NCBI GenBank assembly: GCA_951802425.1
Contig: OX637802.1
Span: 2,294,001-2,358,000 of the forward strand
Direction: 5' to 3'
From: Clavaria fumosa
Taxonomy: Eukaryota; Basidiomycota; Agaricomycetes; Agaricales; Clavariaceae
Length of the DNA: 64,000 bases
The notes beneath the pieces are model-generated. The model saw only the letters and a list, made by a program, of their open reading frames with translations, was not told the DNA's origin and made no database searches. Both the position numbers and the translations under genes were made by a program. Positions 11,401 to 23,222 of the stretch are shown here, piece by piece; the stretch's first letter is position 1; the number at the start of each line of letters is the position of its first letter.

Positions 11401-14400
11401 ACTGGCGCTCAATAAAGGCACCATCCATCCCGTCTTCACCATACACAAACTGGATGAGGTCGCCGAGAGAATTGCGGACGGTTCCGTCGTAGCAAACCAT
11501 CAGATCTTCGAGAGCCTTTACCAGCCGGCGCTGAATGTAGCCCGTCTCAGCCGTCTTGACAGCTGTGTCAATGAGACCTTCGCGACCGGCCATGGCATGG
11601 AAAAAGAATTCCTGAGGGGTCAGACCTCGAAGATACGAATTTTCGACAAAGCCCCGCGCCTCAGGACTGAAGTCGTCCTTCGTGAAGTGGGGCAGCGTCC
11701 TGTGCCGAAATCCAAATGGGATGCGACGGCCTTCCACAATCTGCTGGCCAACACAAACCGACATCTGCGAGATGTTGATGAAAGTACCCTTGGATCCAGC
11801 GGTCACCATCTGCTTGACGTTGTTGTCTGGCTTCAGGTTCTCCTGTGCAAATTGACCCGACGTGTCGCGCGCCTGATTGAGTTGGACCGTCACCTGGGAC
11901 TCGAACGATTCACGGATGGTCATTCCTGGCTTCGGCTGGAGCTTGCCCTGGGACGCCAGCTCGATGATGTCCGCGACCCGTTTCTTGCGTTCTGCGATAG
12001 TTTCGGTGATGAACTGCATGGTGCGATTATCGGCTATTGTGTCGCCGATCCCTATACTGAAACCATTATGGAAAAGCCAGAAATTTACGATCATCTGGAT
12101 GCTGTTGAACAGCTGCTTGGTGATATCGGGACCTTTCTCGCGGAACGTGACGTGGACCAGGCCGCCCTGCGCAGTACCCACAGTCTTTTTATCCATGATG
12201 CCAAAGATGATGTCACCGTTCTCAATCATCATACCGTCATCCCCAACAGGATTAGGAACCCTGGGGTCTGGGGAACGGTAGAGGTTGATACCGCGGGGGA
12301 TACACAGACTAAGAATCTGTTTGCCCGTCCACAGAGGCTTGGGCCGGATGATCGCAGGGGTAGGAACGACGCCATCCCATTCAGGCAGCCATAGGAGCAT
12401 GTTCTGAACGTGATTCCAATCAAGGAAGGTGTCCCGCAACGTGAATTTTCGGATGCCACAGAGTGTGTCTTGGACAATACCCATGACGGGTTTGTTGGCT
12501 TGGGGCGATATAATCTGGGCAGTGCCTTGTAGGCTACGGCACCATCCATTCGGATGCGACACATACCTGCCGAGGCACCCAAGCTATCTGGCTCAACTCT
12601 GCCCGAGTGTCTTCACTCTGCGGCACGCTGATAAACCACATTAGAGGATAGTCAAGCAGACGTGGACCATAATTACTGCAAATTCATCTCGTCCCCGTCG
12701 AAGTCGGCATTGTACGGTGTTGTTCTACAAGGAACGCGTAAGTCCAAAGGAAACCCATTAGTTAATCATAGAAGGTTCGACTTACACGGAGAGATTAAGA
12801 CGAAAGGCTGGGACATTTAGCATAAGCATGGGGAAGGGCAGTAAGAACTCAACGCTTACTAGAATAATCCATGAGCTTAACCCTATGGCACATCATACTC
12901 ATTTTGTGTAGACTAGGCTGTCTGTTGAAGAGGACGAAACTACGGAAGATATGAGTCACAATCACGATTAAAGATGAGACAAATGGTACTCACTCTCCAT
13001 CCTTGAGATGTCGCTCGACAATCCAGCCGTACTGAAGAAACGCATCTGCCCGCTTATTGTACCGAAGATCTATTCGCTCTCCAGTATCCCTCACGACGTA
13101 GCGTGCGCCGGGATACTGAGTTGGCCCGTTCCGCACAAGCTCCTGCAGATAAGCGATGTTGTATGGGGTAACTGTTGCATCGATTTGAGCAGTGCCCGAC
13201 AGGTGACAGCAGAACCATGGCTGACCTCTCTCAGGATATGTAAGATTCATCGCAATACTCCTCGGAACGCCAACCTCATCCAATTCCAAGTTTGGGTCGC
13301 CAGTGATCACAGTTCGCGCGGAGAAGTCAACACGTTTACCCATCAGATTGCCCCGCAAGCGACCTTCCTTTCCCTTGAGTCGTGCACGAATGGCTTTGAC
13401 GGGCCGGCCGGACTTCTGCAGGGCCTGCGGAATGCCGGCAATGTCGTTATCCATGTAAGTCGCGACGTGGAACTGAGAAGCGGGAGATGTCAACGAACGG
13501 AATGCAAGGACGCGAACATGACACACCTGAAGAAGCTGCTCGAATTCGATGATGACGTGCGCAGGCGCGCCCTCTTGCTCGCATCTACGCACATTGGCTG
13601 ATGCTTTGATGATGTCTCCAAGTTTGTACGTAAGATCATCTTCGCTGCGCATCACGCCACCGTCTACGGCGATGCTCGGGCGAACCGGTGGAGGGGGCAC
13701 TGGGAGTATCGTAAGAATCATCCACTCTGGTCGTGCATACTCGTCTGAGAGTCCGAGGAGATGAAGATCGGAGTCTGAGATTTTTTTGAACAAGACATAG
13801 ACGTCTGCCGGCGTGAATAGCCGCTTGTCCGCTTGCACCGGCTTTCCTTCCTGTATCGAAATTAGATTTAGTAGCAGGCTCGTGGACCATTGCAAACCTC
13901 GTCATCGTCCTTTGGTTTCTTGTACTGCACGTAGAGTTTGAGAGCCTCCTTCCTGATAAGCGGCTGTATATGTCCGCAGCCGCCATGGCCTTTCTTGGCC
14001 TTGGCCTCATCTTCACCCTCCCCATTTTCCCCTTCTTCTTTCGGGTCATCGGCCTCACATATCATCTTGGTCTTACAGTAACCCCAAACCATCGCCATGC
14101 GTTTCTTTGGATCGCGTGCATGTCGTATCCTATCAGCGAAAGTGGGGTCAGACTGCAAGATGACTAATCAGTATTCATTCGATGAGGTGGAACAGTATTA
14201 CGCACGATGTCAGCCTTGAGCTTGCCGCAGTTGACGCAGATGCACTCCAAGATTTTCTTTACCTTGACGAGGAAGCCTACCGCAAGAATGAGCCTCTTAA
14301 ATAGAGCGAGAAGGTGTACACATACCAGGATGAAACACAGGTCTCGCCAACTCGATATGACCGAAATGACCTGGGCATTCTGACATACCTTCACCACAGG

Positions 14401-14673
14401 TTTGGCACTTGAAGTTCCTGTCGATGGTCCCCATGCGAGGGTCCATCAATCCACCCATTTTAGGCTTGTGACTGGTCTCATCCATGACCTCAGGATGCTC
14501 GATTTTCGCGACCGAGTAACCTTTCTGAACACAGTGACGACACGATGTCTCAAGTGGCGCTAGGTGAAAAACGAGGTGCTACGCACGATTTCTTCTGGCG
14601 AGAGAATCCCAAACTGCACCTCAGCAACTTTGCGGATGGGTGCCGCCGAGTAGGCAAATTGATGACCAAGCAT
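8461..14673 (-). CDS. RPB1: RNA polymerase II largest subunit RPB1
   Basis: RPB1 forms the catalytic cleft of Pol II and carries the heptad CTD. Exons in gene order: 14587-14673, 14326-14524, 14206-14276, 13898-14152, 13527-13850, 13226-13472, 12994-13171, 12860-12939, 12786-12807, 12677-12724, 12567-12627, 9055-12514, 8985-8993, 8913-8915, 8783-8857, 8707-8736, 8638-8649, 8461-8585. They sum to 5286 nt (1761 aa), a normal RPB1 length. Landmarks are [16 protein letters not shown] at the N-terminus, zinc ligands in [39 protein letters not shown] (rudder region), the catalytic metal site [11 protein letters not shown], and the bridge-helix/trigger-loop region [11 protein letters not shown]. The CTD begins near residue 1530 with degenerate SPxSP units, then YSPTSPS/YSPTSPR repeats, ending in a non-heptad tail [15 protein letters not shown]. 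The five small exons near the end are all bounded by phase-1 introns. Confidence 0.96.
8638..8993 (-). other. RPB1: Cluster of phase-1 mini-exons encoding the RPB1 CTD tail
   Basis: Five consecutive exons measure 9 nt (8985-8993), 3 nt (8913-8915), 75 nt (8783-8857), 30 nt (8707-8736) and 12 nt (8638-8649). Each is a multiple of three and each is flanked by phase-1 introns of 46-69 nt with clear donors (GTAAGT, GTGAGT) and YAG acceptors. Joined, they read [18 protein letters not shown] and onward to [10 protein letters not shown] and SPAY, preserving the heptad register. The 3-nt exon (CAT) is flanked by cgtag and gtgagt. Skipping it would leave an intron of 127 nt, twice the others, and would give YSPTPA instead of YSPTSPA. 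Confidence 0.7.
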
Positions 14674-16353
14674 GACTGAAAGCGAGGGCGAAACTTGGGC
14701 GCGCGAACGTTACTGAGTGACCAAAGGAAGTCTGGAATGTGTACGAAATGCGCAGAATATGGCACTGAGGTCGTATCGTCACGTAAAGCGAGAATCAACA
14801 CAAGGTGGATCGTGGTGGCGGTTGGTGGCAACTCCTGTAAAATTTAACTTGCGACCGCGAGCCACGAAGTAACGCCAGAAAAGCTCCCAGAAAAGGCAGA
14901 GTGGAAGGAAACAAGCCACACAGTCAAGGCCGAAACACTTGTTCGGTCTATGAGAGGGGCTGAGAGTACGAGCAAGCCGTCAAGGAGGGGTACTCGATGT
15001 CGTGGTTGAGGACGACGAGATATTGAAGCTCCGCTGTAAATTTGAGCTCAGATATGCGGATGGGAAAAGCGGCGATGGCCCGTTTAAGAAAATGAAACGA
15101 GAGACTCCGATGACTCGGTATCTATGCATTAGGCGCTCATTTGCTCACTCAGCGAAAGAAAACGACGTACAACGTGCATCCGAGGAAGCGGGAGGAAGGT
15201 CAACGGCAAGCTTGTATGGCCAGAGGATGGGACTAGGAGAGCTAGATATCGCCATCGGCTTGATCGGCAGAGGGTCAAGGGATGACTGTGGTCGATGAGG
15301 TGGGTGATTGTGAGTGGATTGGTAGGAGATGCTGTGTGTGTGTTGGTGGGTGTGAAAAGTGGGTGGGTGAAAGTATCGGAAGAAGAAACGGGTACCGTGC
15401 TGTGTGAGTCATTAGGTAATTCATTCATCCTATGTATGGATATGGGTGCTATACGACATTGGAATTTCGGGTGTAACAGCAACGCTCAATCTTCGGGGTT
15501 TACATTCTGTCCAAGCCCTCAGGGTTACACTCTGTCTCCATGCGCAATTGTGGCTTGTTAAAACATATAGCAGTTCCCTATGGGCGTTAGGTGGAGACCC
15601 AGAGCACACGACGTGGAGAAAATGCCATCGCAGGTTGGATGCCGGTCTGAAGCACGAGTTCAATGTCATGTCAAACAGCGAGACAACAAAGATATGGGGC
15701 TCCGCATGGGTAAATCAGTCATGTCCTCTTGCCCGATGCAACACAAAGCACTTGACGTCTTATCGGTCGGTCGTCCGAATTTAACAAGTCAGTACTGTAG
15801 AATAATGTCAGCATGACGAGCGGGGATAGAGCGCGCGCACAAACTTTCCACGTCTAAATCTGAGCGCGTCAAAGAACGCCAGAGAGATAAGAAAGGGTGA
15901 CCCTGAATTTCGTCGCCCGAGAAAGATCGCGGAGTAGACGCTGCCAACCGTCGGAAATGTCTCTGTCGACACGCCAGTCTCAATGCGTGCGATGAACTAT
16001 TTTTATGAAATGTGTTCGGAATGAGAGAAAAGCCTGAGGCCAAAACCGTAGTTTTGTATTGCGTAGCCAAGGACGGTCCTAGCGCTCGGGTGCCAAAATT
16101 TTCCACACGAGGAGTCCGAGCCAGTTTCCTGAGAATGTCCGTTGAGCCACAAAGAGCAAGAGCAATGTGGCATGATTCTGCCAAGCATTCACGACGTGCA
16201 TTCCCAGGTTCTACGAGCTGACAAGGCCAGACCATGAGGCTCAGAAAAGTCGTTTCATTGACGGGTTGAGGTTGACATGATAAATGTCGCTCACGTGAGA
16301 AAATTTCCGGTTCCGAATTCCTCCCGTCCGTGACATAGCAGTCCTCTTCAGAA
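14674..16353. other. 1.7 kb divergent promoter region, RPB1 / complex I gene
   Basis: This lies between the start codons of RPB1 (minus) and the PSST gene (plus). On the minus strand about 15295-15400 is rich in CAC/CCA runs (GT/GGTG on plus), a pyrimidine/AC-rich promoter-like tract. A 201-codon antisense frame at 15789-16394 has no recognisable content. No RNA gene was recognised. Confidence 0.45.
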
Positions 16354-17470
<1,117 letters not shown>

Positions 17471-17960
17471 TATCGATCGGTTCTCCAGAGCACCCAGAAA
17501 AGGTTGCAATTTGATACGTCTGATATATGTTGCCTGTGGGATCTTCCAAATATGATCAGCTCTGTATCTGTATTTTACCGCCCTTCCTTAGAGGGGGGTG
17601 CATTGAGTTGCGGCAGACCCCAATCAGCTCATATGATCATTGATGGCTCGTGTCAGGTGGATAGCCGGAGTCTGCCGACCAGCGTTGTCCCTGGTCGCGA
17701 ACCGCGTTGCTTTTCTCTACTCAAAAAGCCCAGATCTCGTTTCACGGGGCGACATAAGCGGGCATTTTCCAGCGACTACAACACAACTGTCGTCGTCGCC
17801 GTAGTTCCCCCCATCATCGGAAGCGAGCGGACGCGGCGCCAAAGTTGAACAGCTCAGCGCTCACCACTTGTCGGGGAAGCATCCCAATTCAGGACGCGGA
17901 CGTCGTTTTCACTTGCTTTTCTGGATTGCTTCTCCTCCACTGTCGAGTAACATCCCCCAT
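17471..17960. other. Intergenic region, no gene seen
   Basis: This holds the 3' flank of the PSST gene and the leader of the next gene. The downstream frame is open to 17868 but lacks an ATG before 17961. Confidence 0.5.
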
Positions 17961-20900
17961 ATGGCTACCGCCCTTCATTCATTGAGACAAGAAAATGGAC
18001 CCTCTGCTATTGGCCCGGAAACCCAGTTACCTTACGCTCGGAGGTTTGCTGCGACGACATTTGACATAAGCGACCCCCGCTACACTACGTTGGGACCTGC
18101 TCCTATGGATCTACAGAGGAGAAGCAGCGCTGCGAAATATGATTCCACTAACATCGTCCTTCGGGATCAACAGTCACCCTATACCAGCACAGCACAGAGA
18201 AATCGCACCAGCCATTTACCCGTCAACCTCCCAGTAGAATGGACAATAGAGGCTCTGGGCGAGCCAATAGTGGAGCAGCAACAGCCAGCGCAAGCGGAAT
18301 ATACGGAAGACGACCGACTCTCACCGACCCCGCGGCCCCCCAATCACGACATGATTCCGACGACTAGCACACTGCTCCTCGGAGCTCAGCCGTCCCTCCA
18401 TGCCGTCGGCCAAGATAACCAGGTCGCCACTGACCAGCTTGAGGTCCTGACTGCGTCTCCAGTAGAGATGCGTTCGCCTGTGTCTGCCTCTATTGGTGGC
18501 CCTTCAGATCCCAACGGCGCGTGGCCGCCAAATAGGCAATACAACACGGTGCAGCCCGCCCCAGACCCTCCGCCTGCGTACTCTTCCCGCCCGTCCCTTC
18601 TAAGGTCCGGGGCCGCAGGCGCCAATCGGGACGCCGGGATTGGCTTGCACCCGATCACGACGACGCCCTACCAGTCAGGCGGTGTCTCCGTTCCACTCTC
18701 ACAGCCTCGCGCGAGCGCCCAGCAGCCTACCCTTGTGCCTGCCCCGGCTGCTCCGAAGCCGATAAATCCCGTGCTCTCAAATCCACCTGTCATGCAAGAG
18801 GACGTGTGCCTGGAGTGCAGTATGCGAGATCGGGATATGGCTGACGTCGACGTGACCTCACCCGGAACATGGGACCGTGAGAGCGATGTCCTGTTCGAGG
18901 ATCTTCTAAGGCGGGAACGAGAAGAGGAAAAGTCTGGAGTGACTGGGTTCGACCCTTCTCGGCCGAGGGCAAGGGGATGCCGACTCACTGAGCAGAACTT
19001 GAAATTGTGGTTGACAGTGGTACGTCGCTATCTCTGTGCATGCATTTTGATTTGGTTAACTTTTCGCGGCGTCTAGACCCCGCGCGAGCCTACCTCAAAA
19101 CAGGCCTCACTCTCTACCTACGTCAAGACTCAAAGAAATCTCTTAGAAGCGGAAGCGATAGCCCATGCTCGCGCTGTACAGGAGTCTCGTCAGCTGGACA
19201 ACCGAATGCGGGACGCGTATTCACAACTGCGACGTTCCACGTACGATGTGGGCACGGCCGCGACGCCGGTGGATGATCTTGGTGGTGTCCGCATAAAGCC
19301 TACTGGCTCGCATGCGCGCAGTGGGTCTCGTGAGGTCACCATCCTCGAAAATGGCATGATCGTGGAACATGTCGATGTGATAAAGGAAGAACGCGAACAG
19401 CGCGAAAGAAAGAGAAAGGAAGAACGCCGCGAGCGAAGCCGTGCGAGGAAGACATCCCGGAGCTCAGCCATGGACGTCACTTCCATTTACTCCATCCAGA
19501 GTGCCACTCCGATTCCGGACAGTGGCGGTATCAGCCCCATGCCTTCGTCACGTTATTCCCAGTCGCTTGCCCTCACTAGTCCTCCCGTCGATCCACCCAT
19601 GCTGCCACTGATGAACTCTCCTGTCTTCTCTGATGCACAAAGTCTAGGTCACCTATCTCCACGGAGCAAATTCTTCGGATTCAAGAACATGAGCCAAAGT
19701 TGGCGTAGTCAAGATAGTCTAGCAGCCAGCGGGATGAGCGGGAGCATGATTGACATGCAGTACGTTTTGTTGATTGTCTGCGTCTATTTCTCTCTAAGGG
19801 GTCTCACAGCTTGGCTCTTGACAACTCTCGACGGCGGCCCTATTCGATTCGTCAGACTCCGACCACGCCTATGACGAAGCAGGAGTCGTTGGTGGAGACG
19901 AAATCTGAGAAGAAGCGAAGTGGTCTTGCGAAGATATGGCGTCTCATTACGAAAAGATCCCAGGCTGTGTTCCCTGCACGCTCTCGACCAGATGACGATG
20001 CTCCACTAGATCCTCCACCACCGTTGTCATACCTCGTGGGTCGTGGACAAGGCGAGCTAAGTCTCAACTCACCGAAGCACGCTTCCACGTCATCCCTCCC
20101 ACCAAATTCTCCAAAGAATTTCAGCCTCTCTCCGACGATGTCCCCGACAATGTCGCCAAGCACAGCACCATCTAGCTCGATTCCCTCCCCGGTGTCGTCT
20201 CGCCCCGCCGTGCCTTTCCGCGATGGGTTCGCAAGCGCGCTAGGCAAGAAAGCTGAAAGTCCGGAACAGGCAGAAATGGACGAGATTGCAAAGCTGACAC
20301 TCGTCCGGAGCGCTCGTTCCGCGGCGATGGACCACGAGATACGATACCCAGGGACTCCGAATTCCCAAAGCGCCGTGCTAACGCCTCCCCTTCGTTCTAT
20401 GCAGTCACCTCCTGCACCGCAGTCGATGCTTGGCCGGGAGAAGTCGCTCCCGCCGTTGCCTCGCGAGGCTGAACAGGATCGGCGGCTTCAGCAACTCGAC
20501 GCTTCTAGGACCTTCTCCACGCCTGATCTGCACGGTTCCCTACCAGCGCGTCCGCAGACCTTCTTCCCTTCTCCGGGCTCGTTCCGCGAAGGCGCCGCCC
20601 GCCGACGGTCGTTTGGGGGGCTCACACCGCGCCCAGAGCAGCTGTACCAGACCATGCCTCCGATGGTCGAGCTGACGTCTGGACAGCGGCAGTACGTCAA
20701 CGACGAGAAATTCAACGAATTCGGGACGTCCCAGCGTAGAACGCTCCGTCCGCCGCAGGAACAGCCGTCGCCGCCCGCCAGGCGGAGCAGCAAGTTCAGC
20801 CTGACCACGTTGTTCCCCAGGAAGTCTCAGACTGTGCCGCGACCGGCGTCAAGTTTTGGGCGGGAGAGCACCATGGAGCGATCATACGAAGGCGAGGATG

Positions 20901-21064
20901 TGCAGAGTAACAGCTACTCTGCTTCTAAACACAGCGCCTTTAGTAACGGAGGTGTCAGGATGTCGGTGACGTCTCGGAGGGCCATTGACCTGGTAGAGCA
21001 AGACCGAGAGTTCATCGCATACCGCTACCCGTCTAAAGACCAGGGCTTAGCACTTCAGCGATAA
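17961..21064 (+). CDS. Large disordered conserved fungal protein, unknown function
   Basis: Exons 17961-19019, 19077-19759 and 19810-21064 join in frame (LTV/TPREP and DMH/LALDN) to give about 998 aa. The start at 17961 (MATALHSLRQ) follows catATGG. Most of the protein is Ser/Pro-rich and disordered. The likely conserved block is CLECSMRDRDMADVDVTSPG followed by an acidic-basic helix (DLLRREREEE), then KLWLTV, an alpha-helical run (YVKTQRNLLEAEAIAHARAV) and SYSQLRRS-like sequence. A highly charged helix (EEREQRERKRKEERRERSR) follows, and the C-terminal half carries LAKIWRLITK. I recall similar blocks in uncharacterised Agaricomycete proteins. No catalytic motif, signal peptide or membrane segment is seen. 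Confidence 0.75.
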
Positions 21065-21418
21065 CGTTCAAATACCCCGATATTGTGCGATTCACTCATT
21101 CTTGTTTTCCCCATTCATTTTCTTCGCTTTACATGCACACAATCACGCTGTCATTCATGTCCTTTTCGGGTATCCTGTGTCTTATCTCAACATCTTGAGA
21201 TTCTCATTCATTGTTGGTTTTATTCATTTCATCACCTTTTTGCTTCAATGGACTTGGATGAGCAACCAACCTCACACTCGTTTTCACGCAGATAATTGCA
21301 TATGCAGTACATTTTTTACTAGCGCTTTCCTAGCACGTGATCTTTAGAAATTCGCGAAACGCGACTGGTCGTGTATGTGCCGCAATTAACACTTGTGCTC
21401 TTTCATCTCTGTCGTACC
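21065..21418. other. Intergenic region, T-rich, no gene seen
   Basis: A T-rich 3' flank (many ttcattt and tttcatc runs) precedes MND1. No coding or RNA signal was recognised. Confidence 0.55.
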
Positions 21419-22435
21419 ATGGCTCCTCGCGGCCTTTCCTTGGAAGAGAAACGCGTCAAACTCTTGGAAATCTTCCATGAATCGGTGAGACTAGTGTGGC
21501 CCTAGTCAGGTTCCAGTCAACACTGATGACCTGAAATCACAGAAAGACTTCTACCAAGTACTGTAGTGTCCGACTGCGTCGGCGCGGTTGACACCCTTCT
21601 GACCGTTTCTGACTAGCTTAAGGAACTCGAGAAACTCGGCCCGAAACTCAAGGGAATCGGTACTGTTTTGGTGATCAGAAAAGAGCTGCAGTCGACATTA
21701 ACAACCATTCTGCAATCCAAGTGTCTCAGTCCGTCAAAGAGGTTCTTCAATCTCTCGTAGATGATGGGCAAGTCCAGTACGACAAGATAGGATCATCAAA
21801 TTGTCCGATTCAAGCGCATATAACGAGTTACATCCGAAACTGACGGCAGTTTGCAGTTTTCTGGAGTCTGCCATCCCAGCAGGGAGCGATGGTCTGTAAA
21901 AGTATTGGCCAGTGGGACATACTACTAAAGAGGAATTATCCCACTAGATGCAGGCGAGGTTGAGCACAGCGCGTGAGGCTCGAGATAGCTACGAAAAGCA
22001 GCTCGCCGAACTAAGAACTAGTATCGGCACAGAAACAATTTCCAGGCCGGAGACTGTGCGTCCTATCCAATCTCTTCCACCCTTCTTTGGCTCGGTTGAC
22101 GAGAGTGCGATCTGGCAGGAAGAACGAGCGAGTGCTTTGCAGGAGTTAAGCAGCGCGAAACAAGAACTAAGTGCCCTGGAGAAAGAGCTAAGCGCCTACG
22201 GTGCATGCGACCCGGTCAAAGTAGACGAAAAGCGGAGAGCAGTGACCTTGGCTCAGGAGGCAGCCATCCGCTGGACAGGTGAGCCTTGCACGGCAGGTAC
22301 GCACGCGTCAAGTGACGCGACAAAACAGACAACTTCTGCATGCTCTTATCGCATTTCACCCGGCAAACCGGGTCGGAGGCTGTGGAGATAAGGAGATATC
22401 TTGGTGTGGAAGACGAGTATGAAGACATTTGTTAA
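21419..22435 (+). CDS. MND1: Meiotic nuclear division protein 1 (Mnd1)
   Basis: Mnd1 pairs with Hop2 to stimulate Dmc1/Rad51 strand invasion during meiosis. Seven exons: 21419-21484, 21543-21557 (15 nt), 21617-21659, 21722-21802, 21857-21891, 21948-22278 and 22329-22435. They total 678 nt (225 aa), close to other Mnd1 proteins. The N-terminal winged helix reads RGLSLEEKRVKLLEIFHES, KDFYQLKELEKLGPKLKGI and SVKEVLQSLVDDGQVQYDKIG, then FFWSLPSQQ. A long coiled coil follows (LSTAREARDSYEKQLAELR to ELSSAKQELSALEKELSAY), then the conserved CDPVKVDEKRRAVTLAQEAA, IRWTDN and the C-terminal RRYLGVEDEYEDI. The small exons all keep frame. Confidence 0.94.
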
Positions 22436-23222
22436 GAAACCGGAGGTGGTTACACAGTGGTGGAAGTTTGGTCTTCGGTTACCACAAGAAGGCTGGAGTA
22501 AGCCGATATCTGGTGCAATGATCGTTGTGGTTACGTGACGTGGTCGGCATTCTGCGAATTGTTCGGATGCGGGACGCCTGTGAAAAGGGCAATAGGAAAT
22601 TTAGCGATTGTTCGCGAAGTCTAGACCATTCGAATTTCGAACATCTTTCTTCGCGTCCAACATGGTGCATGACGAGCTTTGCACACTCGGTGGGAAATGC
22701 GATTAACAAGGATCAATATGACCGTATAAGACGGAGGCCTGTGAATCAGGAAACGTCCCGAGTTGCTTGACTGAGGCTTAACAGGGTCGGTCAAGGGCAA
22801 AGCGCTGATTGTGATTGCAGTTGCCTAACTTGCCTCACGGATGACTTGACACCTTGTGCGTGTGCCTGCCGATGCCTAAGGTTCATTGTATTATGAGCGG
22901 TCGAGACAACGAGGTTGGGGTCAATGTTTCCGTTGAAGTCGGAGACAAGACGATAAGTCACAGGATCCGACCGTGCATCGTGTACAGTATCACAGGAAGA
23001 GGGAGCCGCAGCACGCACGCACGCTTCGTGAATTGAATTGTAATTGCCGCAGCGAGGGGGGGGGAGATAAGTCGGCTCGCTGTACTGTACTTGGTCGGCA
23101 CGCTGCACTTGGTCGCAAAAGCTGGACCTTGCTTTCAGACTCCGATAAAGCCGGGGCAAACCTGCAGCGAAACCAGCGAAACCCGCTCCAGGCGGTTTAC
23201 TGGGACGCATATACCCCCACCC
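22436..23222. other. Intergenic region between MND1 and regulator gene
   Basis: Only short frames are present on both strands. The stretch near 23052-23060 is a run of nine G on the plus strand. Nothing further is supported. Confidence 0.5.

Noticed and set aside
11243..12394. 383-codon plus-strand frame
   Set aside because: It lies wholly antisense to the large RPB1 exon; its residues show no family pattern and it is a shadow of strong coding on the other strand.
18386..18988. Minus-strand frames over the disordered protein gene
   Set aside because: They are mirror images of Ser/Pro-rich GC-biased coding on the plus strand.
22525..23210. Short frames on both strands between MND1 and the Zn2Cys6 gene
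   Set aside because: All are under 140 codons, without conserved motifs or consistent splicing.
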